Under the pieces are notes generated by a model that was not told the DNA's origin, ran no database searches, and was given only the letters and a program-made list of their open reading frames with translations. Shown piece by piece: positions 51,574 to 61,487 of a DNA stretch of 64,000 bases (position 1 is the stretch's first letter; each line of letters begins with the position of its first letter). This DNA is from Rhodococcoides trifolii (GTDB taxonomy: Bacteria > Actinomycetota > Actinomycetes > Mycobacteriales > Mycobacteriaceae), in contig NZ_BMCU01000001.1 of the NCBI RefSeq assembly GCF_014635345.1, forward strand, positions 1,178,001-1,242,000. Reading direction: 5' to 3'. The position numbers and the translations under genes are program-made.

Positions 51574-54251
51574 AGCTTGACGCCGAACTGCTCGGCGAGG
51601 AGTTCGGCGTTCAATGCCACAGCATCGGAGCTCACCGCGAGCACCTCGTAACCTTCGACGTCGAGGACTCTCTTTGCTTGCATAAGCGCGCCCCGAGCAC
51701 GTTGATTCGAGACGGCGAGTGCCGAGGCTGCCTGCCCGATGGTGACTTCGCGCGCCGCGGTCGCTGCTACGGCGTCGATCAAGGCGGCGAGTTGCGTCGG
51801 CTGCAAAGCAAGCCGCCGCCCCCCGATCGTGAGTTGTCTTTTGAAGACGACAGATTCGATGACGAGAGTGCCCAGGCTCCTCGCTGCCTTGATTGCAACT
51901 GGCTCATCGAACAGACTCGGCGAGTCGTCAACGGGCACACTCTTCTTTCCGCGCTTAGAGGGCGTCGTCACCGCTTCTGGCGCCACTGGGGATACTGAGT
52001 TCGCCTCCCACCACGACGGTTCGCTTCGGCCGACCGGTAGCCATTCGGGGGCCAATGCCGACACGTCCTGTGCGAGAACAAAGACGGGCACCAGTGCTTC
52101 GGCGGGGGACCCGCCTCCGTGATAGCCGGCTGTGCGCCCCTGGTACCGCACCTTCTCGTCGACGGCGAGAACCGCTGTTCTGTCGGCCGTCAAGACTCGT
52201 GGGCCGGTTACGAGCACCTCGCGTTCAGGATCCAGTGCGGCCACGTCGGCATGCGCTCGGTGGCAGTACGCCGAACTGCGTGAGAGGTGTTCACCGTCGC
52301 CGTAGTCGATGATGTGCCCGTGGTCGGATGTAATCACGACCGTTCTCCCTGCCCTGCTAGCGGCTTCCATGAGGGGCGTCAGATGCGTGATCGAATCCAT
52401 TGTCCAGTCGGTGCGCCCGGGGTCTGCATGATGCAGTGTATCGTCGACATAGTTCAAAACTGCGGCGACCAACGGGCGATGCTGTGTGTCGGAGATGGCG
52501 CCGACCAGTTCGGTCGCAATCTGTGCCCCTTTCGGTATGGCGTCGAGTGCGGCTTTGTGAAAGATGACCGGGCCGGTATTTGCTGCGGGGCGTAAATCGT
52601 GACGGGTGAGCGCGTTGACGAACTCGCGTCGCTCGACGTCGGATCCACCTTCGAACAATTGCGCTGCGAGTAGGGAGCACCTGCTCTTGTTGGTCAATGT
52701 GGGAAGAACAGCCAAGGCGTAACTGCGAGTGGGTGCGCCTGGTGTCCGAAGCTCCGTCCAACCGCGACTCTCTGCGGTGGACATCAACGCTATCGCTGCG
52801 GGTAGAGACAACGCATCCAATACGAGCAGCAGGGTGGGTTGGCGTCGTGCCAGCGGGATGACAAATGTCGGGATAATATTCTCCACCGTGGAGATGTCGG
52901 GCTGTGGTGAGTCGGCAAGCGCATGCGCGAATCGACGGTCGTTGTCGCGACGACGCTCGACCGTACGGTGAATCAGTTGCCTGACCCCGTCGACGAGTTC
53001 CGTGTCGGATGCACCGCGTCGCACGCGGTTCAGTTGGATGTCGACCCATGCGTCGTCCCGAAGGTAGGCGTCGCTGGTTGTTTGCAAGGTGCGGCTGGCG
53101 GACTGCTCGGTAGCAAGCCATCGAACGAGCCGAACCGATGCCTCGAGAATCGACAAATCTACGTCTAGCTGAACGTCGAAGTGTTGCTGGTGATGAGTCC
53201 AGGCTTCTTCGACGTGGGCAAGTCGCGGGGCAGTGACTGCGCCTTCCTCGTTGAGGTCCTGCAAAGCCGTACTGATCGCGCGCGCAAGGGAGCGCCGCCG
53301 CGAATTCAAGCCGACCGCAAGGAGATCCGACCGTGCCGCCCGCGGAGCAGCGTCGGCATCCTTTGCGATTTCGGACGCCTCGCTCAACACACGACGGCGC
53401 GTCGGTGCAGTCATCTGGTGGCGGACAAATCCATTGGCAATGTTGGCCCACAAGGTCGCGAGTTCGGAGTCCGTGCCCCGTAGGCCCCGTGCAGCTAGAA
53501 ATAGGTCGCGCGCATGCGAGTCCTCAGACAGGTCGAACACCCCGATCACCACTCCCAACGGGACGAGCTCCTGCAGTCGTCCCGAGTCCAGCAGACTTAG
53601 AACAACTGGCTCGAGCCTTCCAGCCTTAGACCCCAGCCATGTCGTGAACCTAGCTCGAATGGACTCGGCAAGCTCGACGGTCGACGCAGAGTTGTCTGCT
53701 CGTGTCGTGCTCCACTCAAGCACCGCCAGCGAGTCGATCTCGGTTTCTCGTGAACCAACGATTCCCATGGAGCCCGCTGCGATTGCAGTAAACACATGAT
53801 CGACAGTCAGAACTCCCGCTGGAGCCGATGAGTAGTCGTCGGGCCTGAGAGTGTCGAGAAGTCCCAATGCAAAAGCCCGATCGTTCTCCACTCGGTACAG
53901 CGCGGGCTCCATCGTGCTCGCACCGAAGTTGCTCATAAGTGCGTCCCACGGGTCCGGGGTGAGCAACCTCCCATTGACGAGGTGTGCGAGCGCGCTGGAC
54001 CCCAACTCCTCCTCGTCCAGTGGGGTGAGCAGGACCACCCACGGGTCGGATCGATGGGTGTACAACGCTTCCCACACAGAGAGGACCGACGGGCACGGCA
54101 CGACCACCACCGGGTTACCGTCGAAGTGGAGTGCGGGCCCGCTCCATTCAGCGGCAGCGTGCAGACCCAGCACGCCACGTGAGTAATTCTTCTGGGCGAC
54201 AACAGCGAGTTTTGCTCCCACCACGGCCCGTGACGCCACCATCGCCGTCAT
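51570..54251 (-). CDS. pglZ: BREX type 2 phosphatase-domain protein PglZ
   Basis: An 893-residue protein with the alkaline-phosphatase-like PglZ core. LLLVLDALSLPAAIALMS carries the first metal Asp, and RTVVITSDHGHIIDYGDGEH supplies the DHG metal ligands; GYHGGGSPAEALVPVFV follows. PglZ is the hallmark of BREX systems and is needed for exclusion, though its substrate is debated. The C-terminal HTH-like region (EVTIGQAASALAVSNQRARG) is a family feature. The ATG at 54251 overlaps the pglY stop (ATGA); a GTG at 54263 is a less likely start. Confidence 0.93.
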   Translation of the reverse strand: MTAMVASRAVVGAKLAVVAQKNYSRGVLGLHAAAEWSGPALHFDGNPVVVVPCPSVLSVWEALYTHRSDPWVVLLTPLDEEELGSSALAHLVNGRLLTPDPWDALMSNFGASTMEPALYRVENDRAFALGLLDTLRPDDYSSAPAGVLTVDHVFTAIAAGSMGIVGSRETEIDSLAVLEWSTTRADNSASTVELAESIRARFTTWLGSKAGRLEPVVLSLLDSGRLQELVPLGVVIGVFDLSEDSHARDLFLAARGLRGTDSELATLWANIANGFVRHQMTAPTRRRVLSEASEIAKDADAAPRAARSDLLAVGLNSRRRSLARAISTALQDLNEEGAVTAPRLAHVEEAWTHHQQHFDVQLDVDLSILEASVRLVRWLATEQSASRTLQTTSDAYLRDDAWVDIQLNRVRRGASDTELVDGVRQLIHRTVERRRDNDRRFAHALADSPQPDISTVENIIPTFVIPLARRQPTLLLVLDALSLPAAIALMSTAESRGWTELRTPGAPTRSYALAVLPTLTNKSRCSLLAAQLFEGGSDVERREFVNALTRHDLRPAANTGPVIFHKAALDAIPKGAQIATELVGAISDTQHRPLVAAVLNYVDDTLHHADPGRTDWTMDSITHLTPLMEAASRAGRTVVITSDHGHIIDYGDGEHLSRSSAYCHRAHADVAALDPEREVLVTGPRVLTADRTAVLAVDEKVRYQGRTAGYHGGGSPAEALVPVFVLAQDVSALAPEWLPVGRSEPSWWEANSVSPVAPEAVTTPSKRGKKSVPVDDSPSLFDEPVAIKAARSLGTLVIESVVFKRQLTIGGRRLALQPTQLAALIDAVAATAAREVTIGQAASALAVSNQRARGALMQAKRVLDVEGYEVLAVSSDAVALNAELLAEQFGVKL

Positions 54252-57200
54252 AACGAACTCCACGACACGGTGATCGGATATTTGTTCGGGTCCGATCCCA
54301 GCGACTTGACGAGATCCGATAGCTCAGCTTCGTTGCTCACCGTCTTGGTGGTGGCTGGTTCTGGTTTGGGTCCGACCGGCGGGCCGGAGATCCACTTCGC
54401 CAGTTCTCGGGAAAGCGCGGTCAGGTTTCGCGCTAGTTCACCGTCAGGAGTGGATACCGAGCTGCTGAGATGGTCGAAAATGCTTCGAGCGTCGTCTCCA
54501 CGAGGGCCGCTCTCGGAGGTGCCCTGGATCAGAGTCGTGATCATGACCCAGTGAAACGCGTTCAACGCAACGATGTCCTGTGCGGCCGACTCTCGCAGAC
54601 GCGCTGCCGTTTGTAGTGACACCTGTAGGTGCATGTCGGCCAGCGAGCCGATAAGCTCAACGTTGGCACTTGTGCGGCTGAGCTGCTTGAGCGTCGACTG
54701 CAATTCCACAATTGCTGAGGATCGATTGGCCGCGCCGTCGGGGAGTTCGAGCGCTCGCTCCGCGGTCGCCAAGGCGCTGATCAGCGCGCCCAAGTCCTCC
54801 AGTCCTTCCGACGCCCTCGATCTGATCTGCGCGGCAAATTCTGCAGCATTGGCTCCAGTCAAGAATGTGCGAGGCATCGTGTACCCGAGGAGCTTTGCGG
54901 CATTATCGCGCGCGCGCTCCCAATCAAATTCGTCCGGCAGCGCTTCTGCGCGGAGCTCGATGGAAGGACGGAACTTGCCCAGTGGCGGGGTGGCTATAGC
55001 TTGTCCGGCCTCTACCCATGCGCGCTTGCGCAGCTGCGACCACGCGAATACGACAAGGTCTCGTACTTCTGGCCGCAAGCCCCACGATGGCATCAGGTTT
55101 TCGATTCGCTGGTTCAGGTCTCCGACCGTGACCCGACCGTTCGTTTCAGCTCGGTCCAGTTCACCGGCCCAGAACGCGAATGTTTCCGGCCCGAAGAGGA
55201 AGTGGTCTTCTGTTGCTTTCCCGACCTGCAGCGGTCCGGCGATCCGTTGGCACGCCTTCCGCTCGACGCCGGGCTCGGTGGGAACTCGCCCCTCCCGATG
55301 GGAGGCCGCCGACTCGATGTACGTGCGTACCGTTTCGAGTTGACGGATCGTCACCTCTTCGTCGGGGAGGCTGAAATCTGGGTGACGTGGATACAGGGTG
55401 GAGAACGCCTGGTCCACAATTTTATCGAGTGCACTGGACAAGTCTGTTGCAATCGGAAGAACGGGCCCTAGCTCGCGCGACAGAGAGGACAGAGCTTCGT
55501 ATTGAGGCAAGTCGTCCACAAAGTACTGATTTTCGGGCGAATCGATGCCGTACGCCTGTTTGAGTAGTAACCCAAAGGATGCGAGCGTGCCTCGGTACAG
55601 GTTCTCGAGAATTCCGCGGGCCTGGGCTTGATCACTGGCCGACAGGTGGTCGGTGTTCTCGCGCCATCGGTCGCCGATCCCTGTAAAGAGCCAGTTGAGT
55701 TTGACGAGCAAGGCCAGCTCGTCGGTTGCCTTCTCGGAGAAGAACCGTGGGAGCCACACAATCGTTCGTCGACTCGTCGCCCCCATCAATCGATCGACTC
55801 GCGCGATGTCGTCTTCGCTGGTGTAGCCGTCCTCGTCGAAGGGGTAGTCCACCACGATCCGCCAGGTTCCCGGGCGGCTGTCGAAGGACGCTTCCGGAAG
55901 TGAGGACGCGTCTCTGACATTGCCGAACACAATGTCGACTTCGCGCCGTGAACCTCGCCAGGTCACCGACTTAACGGCTGCCCCACCGAGATCACTCTGC
56001 GTCGAGACATCAAGTGCTTTGTGTACCAGGTCGCGTACGAGCTGTCGTCGCGCGCCCATACTGTCTTGGCGGCTGATACGGTCGATTACCGACTGATAGT
56101 CGACGTCCGCCAGCTGCACGCGGATTACGGGGTTCGTACCCTCGCCGAGGCTGATCTCAGGGATCTCGCGTTGCCATTCTCGGATCACGCCGAGCACCGT
56201 CCGCGCTTCTCCGCCTGCCATTCGCGACTTGATGGAACCGTGATTCAGTGCTGCCAGTCGAGAAGAATCGATGTCGCCTAACGCCGGTACTTTGGGTGCT
56301 ACGGCAGCAAGCAACAGGGTCTTGGCCACGCGTTCCTGTCCTCGATACCCGGCCGGCACTGACTGCGGATCAGATGTCAGTTGTTGCTCCGTGACCTCGT
56401 GCTTTGACATGAGTGCCGGACGTAGCTTCGTGGTGTAGAGATCTGTCGCTGCTTTGAACATCGTCTGTGCGTGCGAGTCGATAGGAGTGTTTCCGGATAC
56501 CACGTATTCGAATGCGTCCCCGACGGGAACAAGGTCCTCGACCGTCAAGGTGTCACGACGGTCGACAAGCATGCGCTGCATAACCTTTAACGCAGTGCGC
56601 TCGCGCTGCATCACTGCCGACAAGTTACGGAGAGTGGACACCAGCACCGGTGAGAACGGATACGTCAGTCGAAACTCTTTCTCTGAGGCGCCCCGGTGCT
56701 CCTCTGACGTGTTCAGGCTGTCACGAAGGATGTCCCAGACTTCGGGTTTTCTCGTTACGTCCGAAAACGCTGCGTCGATAATTGCGGCGGCCTCGGTGTT
56801 CTTGGGACGTAAAAGTCGCGCGTGGGCGATCTCGGCGAGATTGTCATCCCCGAGTTTGATCTCGGTCAATCTGCCCTTTTGATAGTGAAATGCCCTGTCA
56901 AGCGCGTCCTGTTCTGCTCCGGATGCTCCTGCGTCGGCAAACCATTTACGGAGGTCCATTTGTCGAGAAACGAACGAGATAACAGGTATTGATCGTCGCG
57001 TTCCCGACGATTCGACAAGCTTCGTGATCTTTTGCGACTCGCGGGCAAAGAATTCGTTGTCGCGCACAGCGAATGCAAGCCAGAGAACTAATTCGTCGAG
57101 AAACAGAACGATGCCGGCGAAACCCAGTGACTTTGCGTGCTCGGTGATGGCGACCAGCCCGCGGTCCAAGTCGATGTACGCAGCACTCTCAGTGAAGGAA

Positions 57201-57886
57201 CGGAAGTACGTGTCAACCAAAGCTGACACCAAGGATCGCCTCTGCGGGTCCTCCGGGCCGGCGTGCCTGGCCGCGGAGTATTCGTCGACCGTCCAGTTGG
57301 ATTCGACTATGTTGCCCCACCCGTCGTCCTCCGAGTTCGAACCGAGCCCCCGAAGGAATGATTCGTCACCGAGGCGCGCACGGAGATTGTCGGCGTCGCG
57401 GAGTAGCTCGTCGGTCACATGAATCGCTGGCAACGGAGCCTTTGGGTGCAGTTTGCGAACCTGCTCGAGATATCCCTTGAAGACGGCCTCTTCGAGACTC
57501 TTGGCACCGAGGAGGTGGTACGTCAGACGCAGCAGTTTTTTCCCCGACAGATCTGCGTCGTAGCGACCGGTCAGTTCACGGAACTGATCTGTTCTAGCAG
57601 CCGCATGGTTGCCAAGTAGTGCGTACAGGACCGCCATGAAGTGACTCTTGCCGGAGCCGAAGGAACCTGTGAGGTACGAAGCTCTCGATGTGTTCATGCG
57701 CAGCGCGTCGGACACGAGGTCAAGCGCTGCGACGAAATTCGCGCTGAGCGATTCGGTCAGAACGTATTGATCCAGAGTGGCACGCAAAGCGGCATCGTCA
57801 TCCGTACTCGATGTGAGTCGCAGGACGTAGTCGTCCGCGCCTGCTCGCTCGGGGATGTCGATGAGGTCCTTGAGTAGCTGAGCCAT
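54248..57886 (-). CDS. pglY: BREX type 2 ATPase PglY
   Basis: A 1212-residue ATPase. Walker A is LTGSFGSGKSHFMAV (Lys80) and Walker B is GIVLFLDELVLWLAF (Asp264-Glu265). The N-terminus is MAQLLKDLIDIPERAGADDY, and the long C-terminal region is alpha-helical. PglY is the BREX type 2 counterpart of BrxC. The ATG at 57886 overlaps the pglX stop as TAATG. A His/Pro/Arg-rich frame extends further upstream but lies wholly inside pglX and is not coding. Confidence 0.93.
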   Translation of the reverse strand: MAQLLKDLIDIPERAGADDYVLRLTSSTDDDAALRATLDQYVLTESLSANFVAALDLVSDALRMNTSRASYLTGSFGSGKSHFMAVLYALLGNHAAARTDQFRELTGRYDADLSGKKLLRLTYHLLGAKSLEEAVFKGYLEQVRKLHPKAPLPAIHVTDELLRDADNLRARLGDESFLRGLGSNSEDDGWGNIVESNWTVDEYSAARHAGPEDPQRRSLVSALVDTYFRSFTESAAYIDLDRGLVAITEHAKSLGFAGIVLFLDELVLWLAFAVRDNEFFARESQKITKLVESSGTRRSIPVISFVSRQMDLRKWFADAGASGAEQDALDRAFHYQKGRLTEIKLGDDNLAEIAHARLLRPKNTEAAAIIDAAFSDVTRKPEVWDILRDSLNTSEEHRGASEKEFRLTYPFSPVLVSTLRNLSAVMQRERTALKVMQRMLVDRRDTLTVEDLVPVGDAFEYVVSGNTPIDSHAQTMFKAATDLYTTKLRPALMSKHEVTEQQLTSDPQSVPAGYRGQERVAKTLLLAAVAPKVPALGDIDSSRLAALNHGSIKSRMAGGEARTVLGVIREWQREIPEISLGEGTNPVIRVQLADVDYQSVIDRISRQDSMGARRQLVRDLVHKALDVSTQSDLGGAAVKSVTWRGSRREVDIVFGNVRDASSLPEASFDSRPGTWRIVVDYPFDEDGYTSEDDIARVDRLMGATSRRTIVWLPRFFSEKATDELALLVKLNWLFTGIGDRWRENTDHLSASDQAQARGILENLYRGTLASFGLLLKQAYGIDSPENQYFVDDLPQYEALSSLSRELGPVLPIATDLSSALDKIVDQAFSTLYPRHPDFSLPDEEVTIRQLETVRTYIESAASHREGRVPTEPGVERKACQRIAGPLQVGKATEDHFLFGPETFAFWAGELDRAETNGRVTVGDLNQRIENLMPSWGLRPEVRDLVVFAWSQLRKRAWVEAGQAIATPPLGKFRPSIELRAEALPDEFDWERARDNAAKLLGYTMPRTFLTGANAAEFAAQIRSRASEGLEDLGALISALATAERALELPDGAANRSSAIVELQSTLKQLSRTSANVELIGSLADMHLQVSLQTAARLRESAAQDIVALNAFHWVMITTLIQGTSESGPRGDDARSIFDHLSSSVSTPDGELARNLTALSRELAKWISGPPVGPKPEPATTKTVSNEAELSDLVKSLGSDPNKYPITVSWSSL

Positions 57887-60800
57887 TAGGTGGTTGCTTT
57901 CTTGGTTCGGCGTCCGCGGGTCGTGGGTGTGGGTTGCCAGGTGGTGAGGTCGGTGGTGGTGAGGTGGTGGGTGGTGAGGTGGGTGTGGAGTTCTTCGTCG
58001 ATGGTGTCGGCGAGTGATTGTCCGTAGTCGGGGTCGATGGTGTTGTGCCATTGGCGGCACCAGGGGGCGAGTTCGTGGAGTCCGGCGATGAGGGGGATGA
58101 GTTGGTCGGCGGTCCAGCCGTCGTCAGTGCGTTCGGTGGTGAGGGTGGCGAGGGCGAGGGCTTGGTCGCCGTGGTCCCATCCTGCCCAGCCGAGGAGGAG
58201 TGTGGGGTCGGTGCCGCGGCTGGCGTCGGGGTAGGAGATGACGCGTTCTTTGGGGACGTCGAGTTTGCCGCGGTGGCTCCAGTAGGAGGTTTTGCGGAAG
58301 TCGGTGGGTTTGTATTTCGGTGGCACGGGGATGGGGGTGTCGAGGTGTTCGCCGGCGTCTTCTCGGCGTTGGAGGTCCCAGGTGTGTTCCCAGGCTTGAC
58401 GTTTGTCGAGGCCAGTGGGTTTGTAGCGGTGGGCGGCGAGGTAGGGGACGTGTTCGGTGTCGAGGAGTGTGGTCAGTGCGGTGGTGGTGGTGATGTCGGG
58501 GTTGCCGGCCCAGGTGGTGAGGACGTCGCGGTAGGTGGGGTCGTGGTCCATGAGGTCGGCGAGTTGGGCGATTGATCTGGGGGTGGGTCGTCCGTCGCGG
58601 TCGTACCAGAGATCACGGTTCTCGAGTCGGTCGAGCAGCCAATCGCGTTGAGCAGCAGCCACTTGCTTGCCCCAGGGTTCGGTGGCCCAGCGGCGCTTGT
58701 ATTCGGGGCGTTCGAGTAGTTCGATGTGCGGGTTGGTGGCGATCGCATCGAGACGCCGCTGCAACAATGCCTGGTAGTCCGCGGGCAGATGCGCCGGGAT
58801 CTCGGTGACCGGAGTGGATCGGTGATTCCAGTGACTAAACCACGTAGATGTAGCCACGCCTTCATGGATTTGTCGGGCAAGGCCCACTTCAAACGAACGC
58901 TCTCCCAAAGTGATAGAGGGAACGTCGCCGGTGTAAGTAAGGTCTTCGTCGATCAGGCCAAAAATTCGGTAGTACTCCCAGTCAAGTTCTTCCTGTTCCG
59001 CAATCATCAACCCTCGAATGCGCTGAAAATCACGTTGCGCCACTTCGAGTACGGCACGAAGCGGGGCTTTAACTTTTGCAACTGCAGTAGGCGTTACTGC
59101 AGCGGCATGTCTGGACAACTCATCCAGTCGTTGGCTTCTGACCAGCGGCAGCTCTGTAGGTAATGGAAAATCCTTGAGCGTCGTTACTGTGAACTCGAAT
59201 CGCTGTTCCCACTCCTCGTCCGCGCCGGCCTGTTCCGCGCCTGGTCTGCCTTTGTTGTGGCTGTTTTGTTTCAGCCAGAAACATGCCGATGAGGTGTTGA
59301 GAAGCCCGAGCAATCGGAGGTAGTCTGTTCTCGACGCACCTGGGTGAAGCGCGATTACCGGCGCGGACCTGTTGAACGCCACGAGCTCTTCGGTAATCGC
59401 AAAGTGATTGTGGGTCGTAAGTACCGGCCATACAATTAGCAGGGGACTAGAAAGTTTGTCGACGTAAGCCTCGCGATACTGCCACCATTCAATGCGATCA
59501 TTTTTTTCGATAGGGATGCCAAAAATTTTCCGCTGCTCTAAGAGGCGTCGGTTCGGCCAAAGCTCCTTCTCCTCGGCGGTGTTTAATTGCCGTTCGAATT
59601 CCTTACTGTACGGCCAGATTGAAACTTCACTTAAATTGACTGAATAGTCCCGAACGTTTTCACCGCCCGCAGCTTCCACAAATTTTATCCCTGGGCCTGC
59701 TTGGATCGGAAGCGCGTAACGATTTAAGCAGGAGCGGGCTCGACCGAAAGCGTCGTCCTCTCCGGACGTTGTTACGAGCCCGATTGACCTCACCGCGGAT
59801 GCCAACAGTTGCGAGTTGCTCAAATATTTTGCAGCAACTGACTGAGCCATTCCGCCGCTTAGGCTCCAAGGATGTTTAGCGAACAGTGCTCTTGGTGACT
59901 TTCGAACGCTTGTATATATGTCCTCGTGTTTGTTGAGATCAATGCTACTTGCAATCGAGTTCCACACCAGACCTGCCCGTGCTTGGTCCGGCTTTCCAGG
60001 CTCTCCTCGCTTTCCGAGAGTGGTTCGGATCGAGTCACCGGTAGGCGGCCGATTTCTGCCGACCATTATGACTGTGGGAGTCCCGTGTCCGGGGATATAG
60101 GCACCGGAGGTGTCGATGATTTCTTTCAGGTCGATGGCGGGCAGGAATTGTTCAATGAGTTTGGTTCCGAATTCTCGTTTCATGAAAGAGTTTGATGTAA
60201 TCTGCCCGACCCAGCCAGCGGGTGTGCGTCCGTCGCGTCCGTCGCGGGCTAGGCGGAAGAACAGTTCCATGAACGGCACGGTGAGGGCATATTGGCGGTG
60301 GGGTGTGGTGTAGAGCTGTCGGTACAGGGCGTTGAGTGCTTTGTCTTTTACAGTGATGTACGGGGGATTTCCGACGACTGCGTCATGCTCCCGTTGAAGG
60401 ATTCGGAACAGAGCGTCGGTATTCTCGATCGGGTTTGTATCTGGATCATGAATGTCGTCCGTCGCGCCGAAGGTCAGGAGATCGGGGGAGAGTGCCTGCT
60501 GGGGTGAGCCCCAGAGGAGGCTGTCGCCGGCGGCAAGGTGGGTGGTGTAACCGAGGGGTTGTTCGAGGTTGGTGTCGCCGGCTGCGGTGATTGCGGCGAT
60601 GAGAAGTCGGAAGCGTGCGATGGCGACGGCGAAGGGGTTGATGTCGACACCGTGGACGGCGTCGAGGGCTTTCTGGACTAGTTCGCGGTTGCCGAGGGCA
60701 GGTGCGTGGTGTTGCCAGCGGGTGTGGAGTCGATGGAAAGCGCCGAGGAGGAAGTGTCCTGATCCGCAGGTGGGGTCGATCATGGTGAATCCGTCGAGGG

Positions 60801-61485
60801 GGCGGTCGTTCATGGCGGGTTCGAGGGTGCGGTCGAGGATGAATTCTTCGACGAATTCGGGGGTTTGTCTGAGGGCATACAAGGTGCGAGCTGCCGCCGA
60901 CAGGTTCTCATAGACGTCGCCGAGGAAGCGGGTGTCGATTCCGGTGAAGACCCACTTGTGGCTACCTGTGTCGTCTTTGTCCCACCAGAACTCGAGGAGC
61001 GCGCGGGCCGCGTCGCCGGAAGGTGCGACTTGCCACATGGGTGCGTAGCTGTCCACAAGGCCTGCGGTGGCGGGGTATCTGGCGAAGTGGTGCGCTATGC
61101 TAGTGAGCCAGTCGCGGTCGGTGTGTTCGGGGTGCGCGCGGAAGTAGGCAGTGCGGGTGTCGAGGGCATGGCCGCGTTCGTCGTCGGTGGGCCCGCTGAT
61201 CCAGCGGTGGGTGACGAGGTGGTTGTCTTCGCAGTAGCGAGCGAAGACGGTGAGCAGGACCCAGGACACGGCGGCCTGGGTGATGCGGTCGTTGCGCCAC
61301 TCGATCCATGAGACGCCGGTGCGCTCAGCGCTCAGAAGCGTCTGGTACTCGGTTCGCCAGGCTTCGATGACGCCGTCCTGCCGCAGAGAGATGTCGTCGC
61401 CCTCCACCCGCACCTGCAGGTCGTACTCGACGTCGAGCACCACCCGACGTAACGCCGACACCAAATCTTCAGATTTGAACGCCAT
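57886..61485 (-). CDS. pglX: BREX type 2 adenine-specific DNA methyltransferase PglX
   Basis: A 1199-residue methyltransferase. SAM motif I is MIDPTCGSGHFLLGAF (residues 237-244 core), and the catalytic motif IV is VVGNPPYITVK (NPPY, 373-376). These predict N6-adenine methylation. The middle part (about 59.1-60.4 kb) is visibly more AT-rich than the flanks, consistent with a target-recognition region exchanged by recombination. It contains an A7 tract (59501-59507). The C-terminus is Thr/His-rich, encoded by a GTG/CAC-biased stretch. PglX marks host DNA so that the system spares it. The start is two bases after the pglW stop. Confidence 0.93.
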   Translation of the reverse strand: MAFKSEDLVSALRRVVLDVEYDLQVRVEGDDISLRQDGVIEAWRTEYQTLLSAERTGVSWIEWRNDRITQAAVSWVLLTVFARYCEDNHLVTHRWISGPTDDERGHALDTRTAYFRAHPEHTDRDWLTSIAHHFARYPATAGLVDSYAPMWQVAPSGDAARALLEFWWDKDDTGSHKWVFTGIDTRFLGDVYENLSAAARTLYALRQTPEFVEEFILDRTLEPAMNDRPLDGFTMIDPTCGSGHFLLGAFHRLHTRWQHHAPALGNRELVQKALDAVHGVDINPFAVAIARFRLLIAAITAAGDTNLEQPLGYTTHLAAGDSLLWGSPQQALSPDLLTFGATDDIHDPDTNPIENTDALFRILQREHDAVVGNPPYITVKDKALNALYRQLYTTPHRQYALTVPFMELFFRLARDGRDGRTPAGWVGQITSNSFMKREFGTKLIEQFLPAIDLKEIIDTSGAYIPGHGTPTVIMVGRNRPPTGDSIRTTLGKRGEPGKPDQARAGLVWNSIASSIDLNKHEDIYTSVRKSPRALFAKHPWSLSGGMAQSVAAKYLSNSQLLASAVRSIGLVTTSGEDDAFGRARSCLNRYALPIQAGPGIKFVEAAGGENVRDYSVNLSEVSIWPYSKEFERQLNTAEEKELWPNRRLLEQRKIFGIPIEKNDRIEWWQYREAYVDKLSSPLLIVWPVLTTHNHFAITEELVAFNRSAPVIALHPGASRTDYLRLLGLLNTSSACFWLKQNSHNKGRPGAEQAGADEEWEQRFEFTVTTLKDFPLPTELPLVRSQRLDELSRHAAAVTPTAVAKVKAPLRAVLEVAQRDFQRIRGLMIAEQEELDWEYYRIFGLIDEDLTYTGDVPSITLGERSFEVGLARQIHEGVATSTWFSHWNHRSTPVTEIPAHLPADYQALLQRRLDAIATNPHIELLERPEYKRRWATEPWGKQVAAAQRDWLLDRLENRDLWYDRDGRPTPRSIAQLADLMDHDPTYRDVLTTWAGNPDITTTTALTTLLDTEHVPYLAAHRYKPTGLDKRQAWEHTWDLQRREDAGEHLDTPIPVPPKYKPTDFRKTSYWSHRGKLDVPKERVISYPDASRGTDPTLLLGWAGWDHGDQALALATLTTERTDDGWTADQLIPLIAGLHELAPWCRQWHNTIDPDYGQSLADTIDEELHTHLTTHHLTTTDLTTWQPTPTTRGRRTKKATT

Positions 61486-61487
61486 AC

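Noticed and set aside
58018..58575. Plus-strand Gly/Val-rich frame opposite the end of pglX
   Set aside because: The low-complexity reading arises from the GTG/CAC-biased coding of the Thr/His-rich PglX tail.
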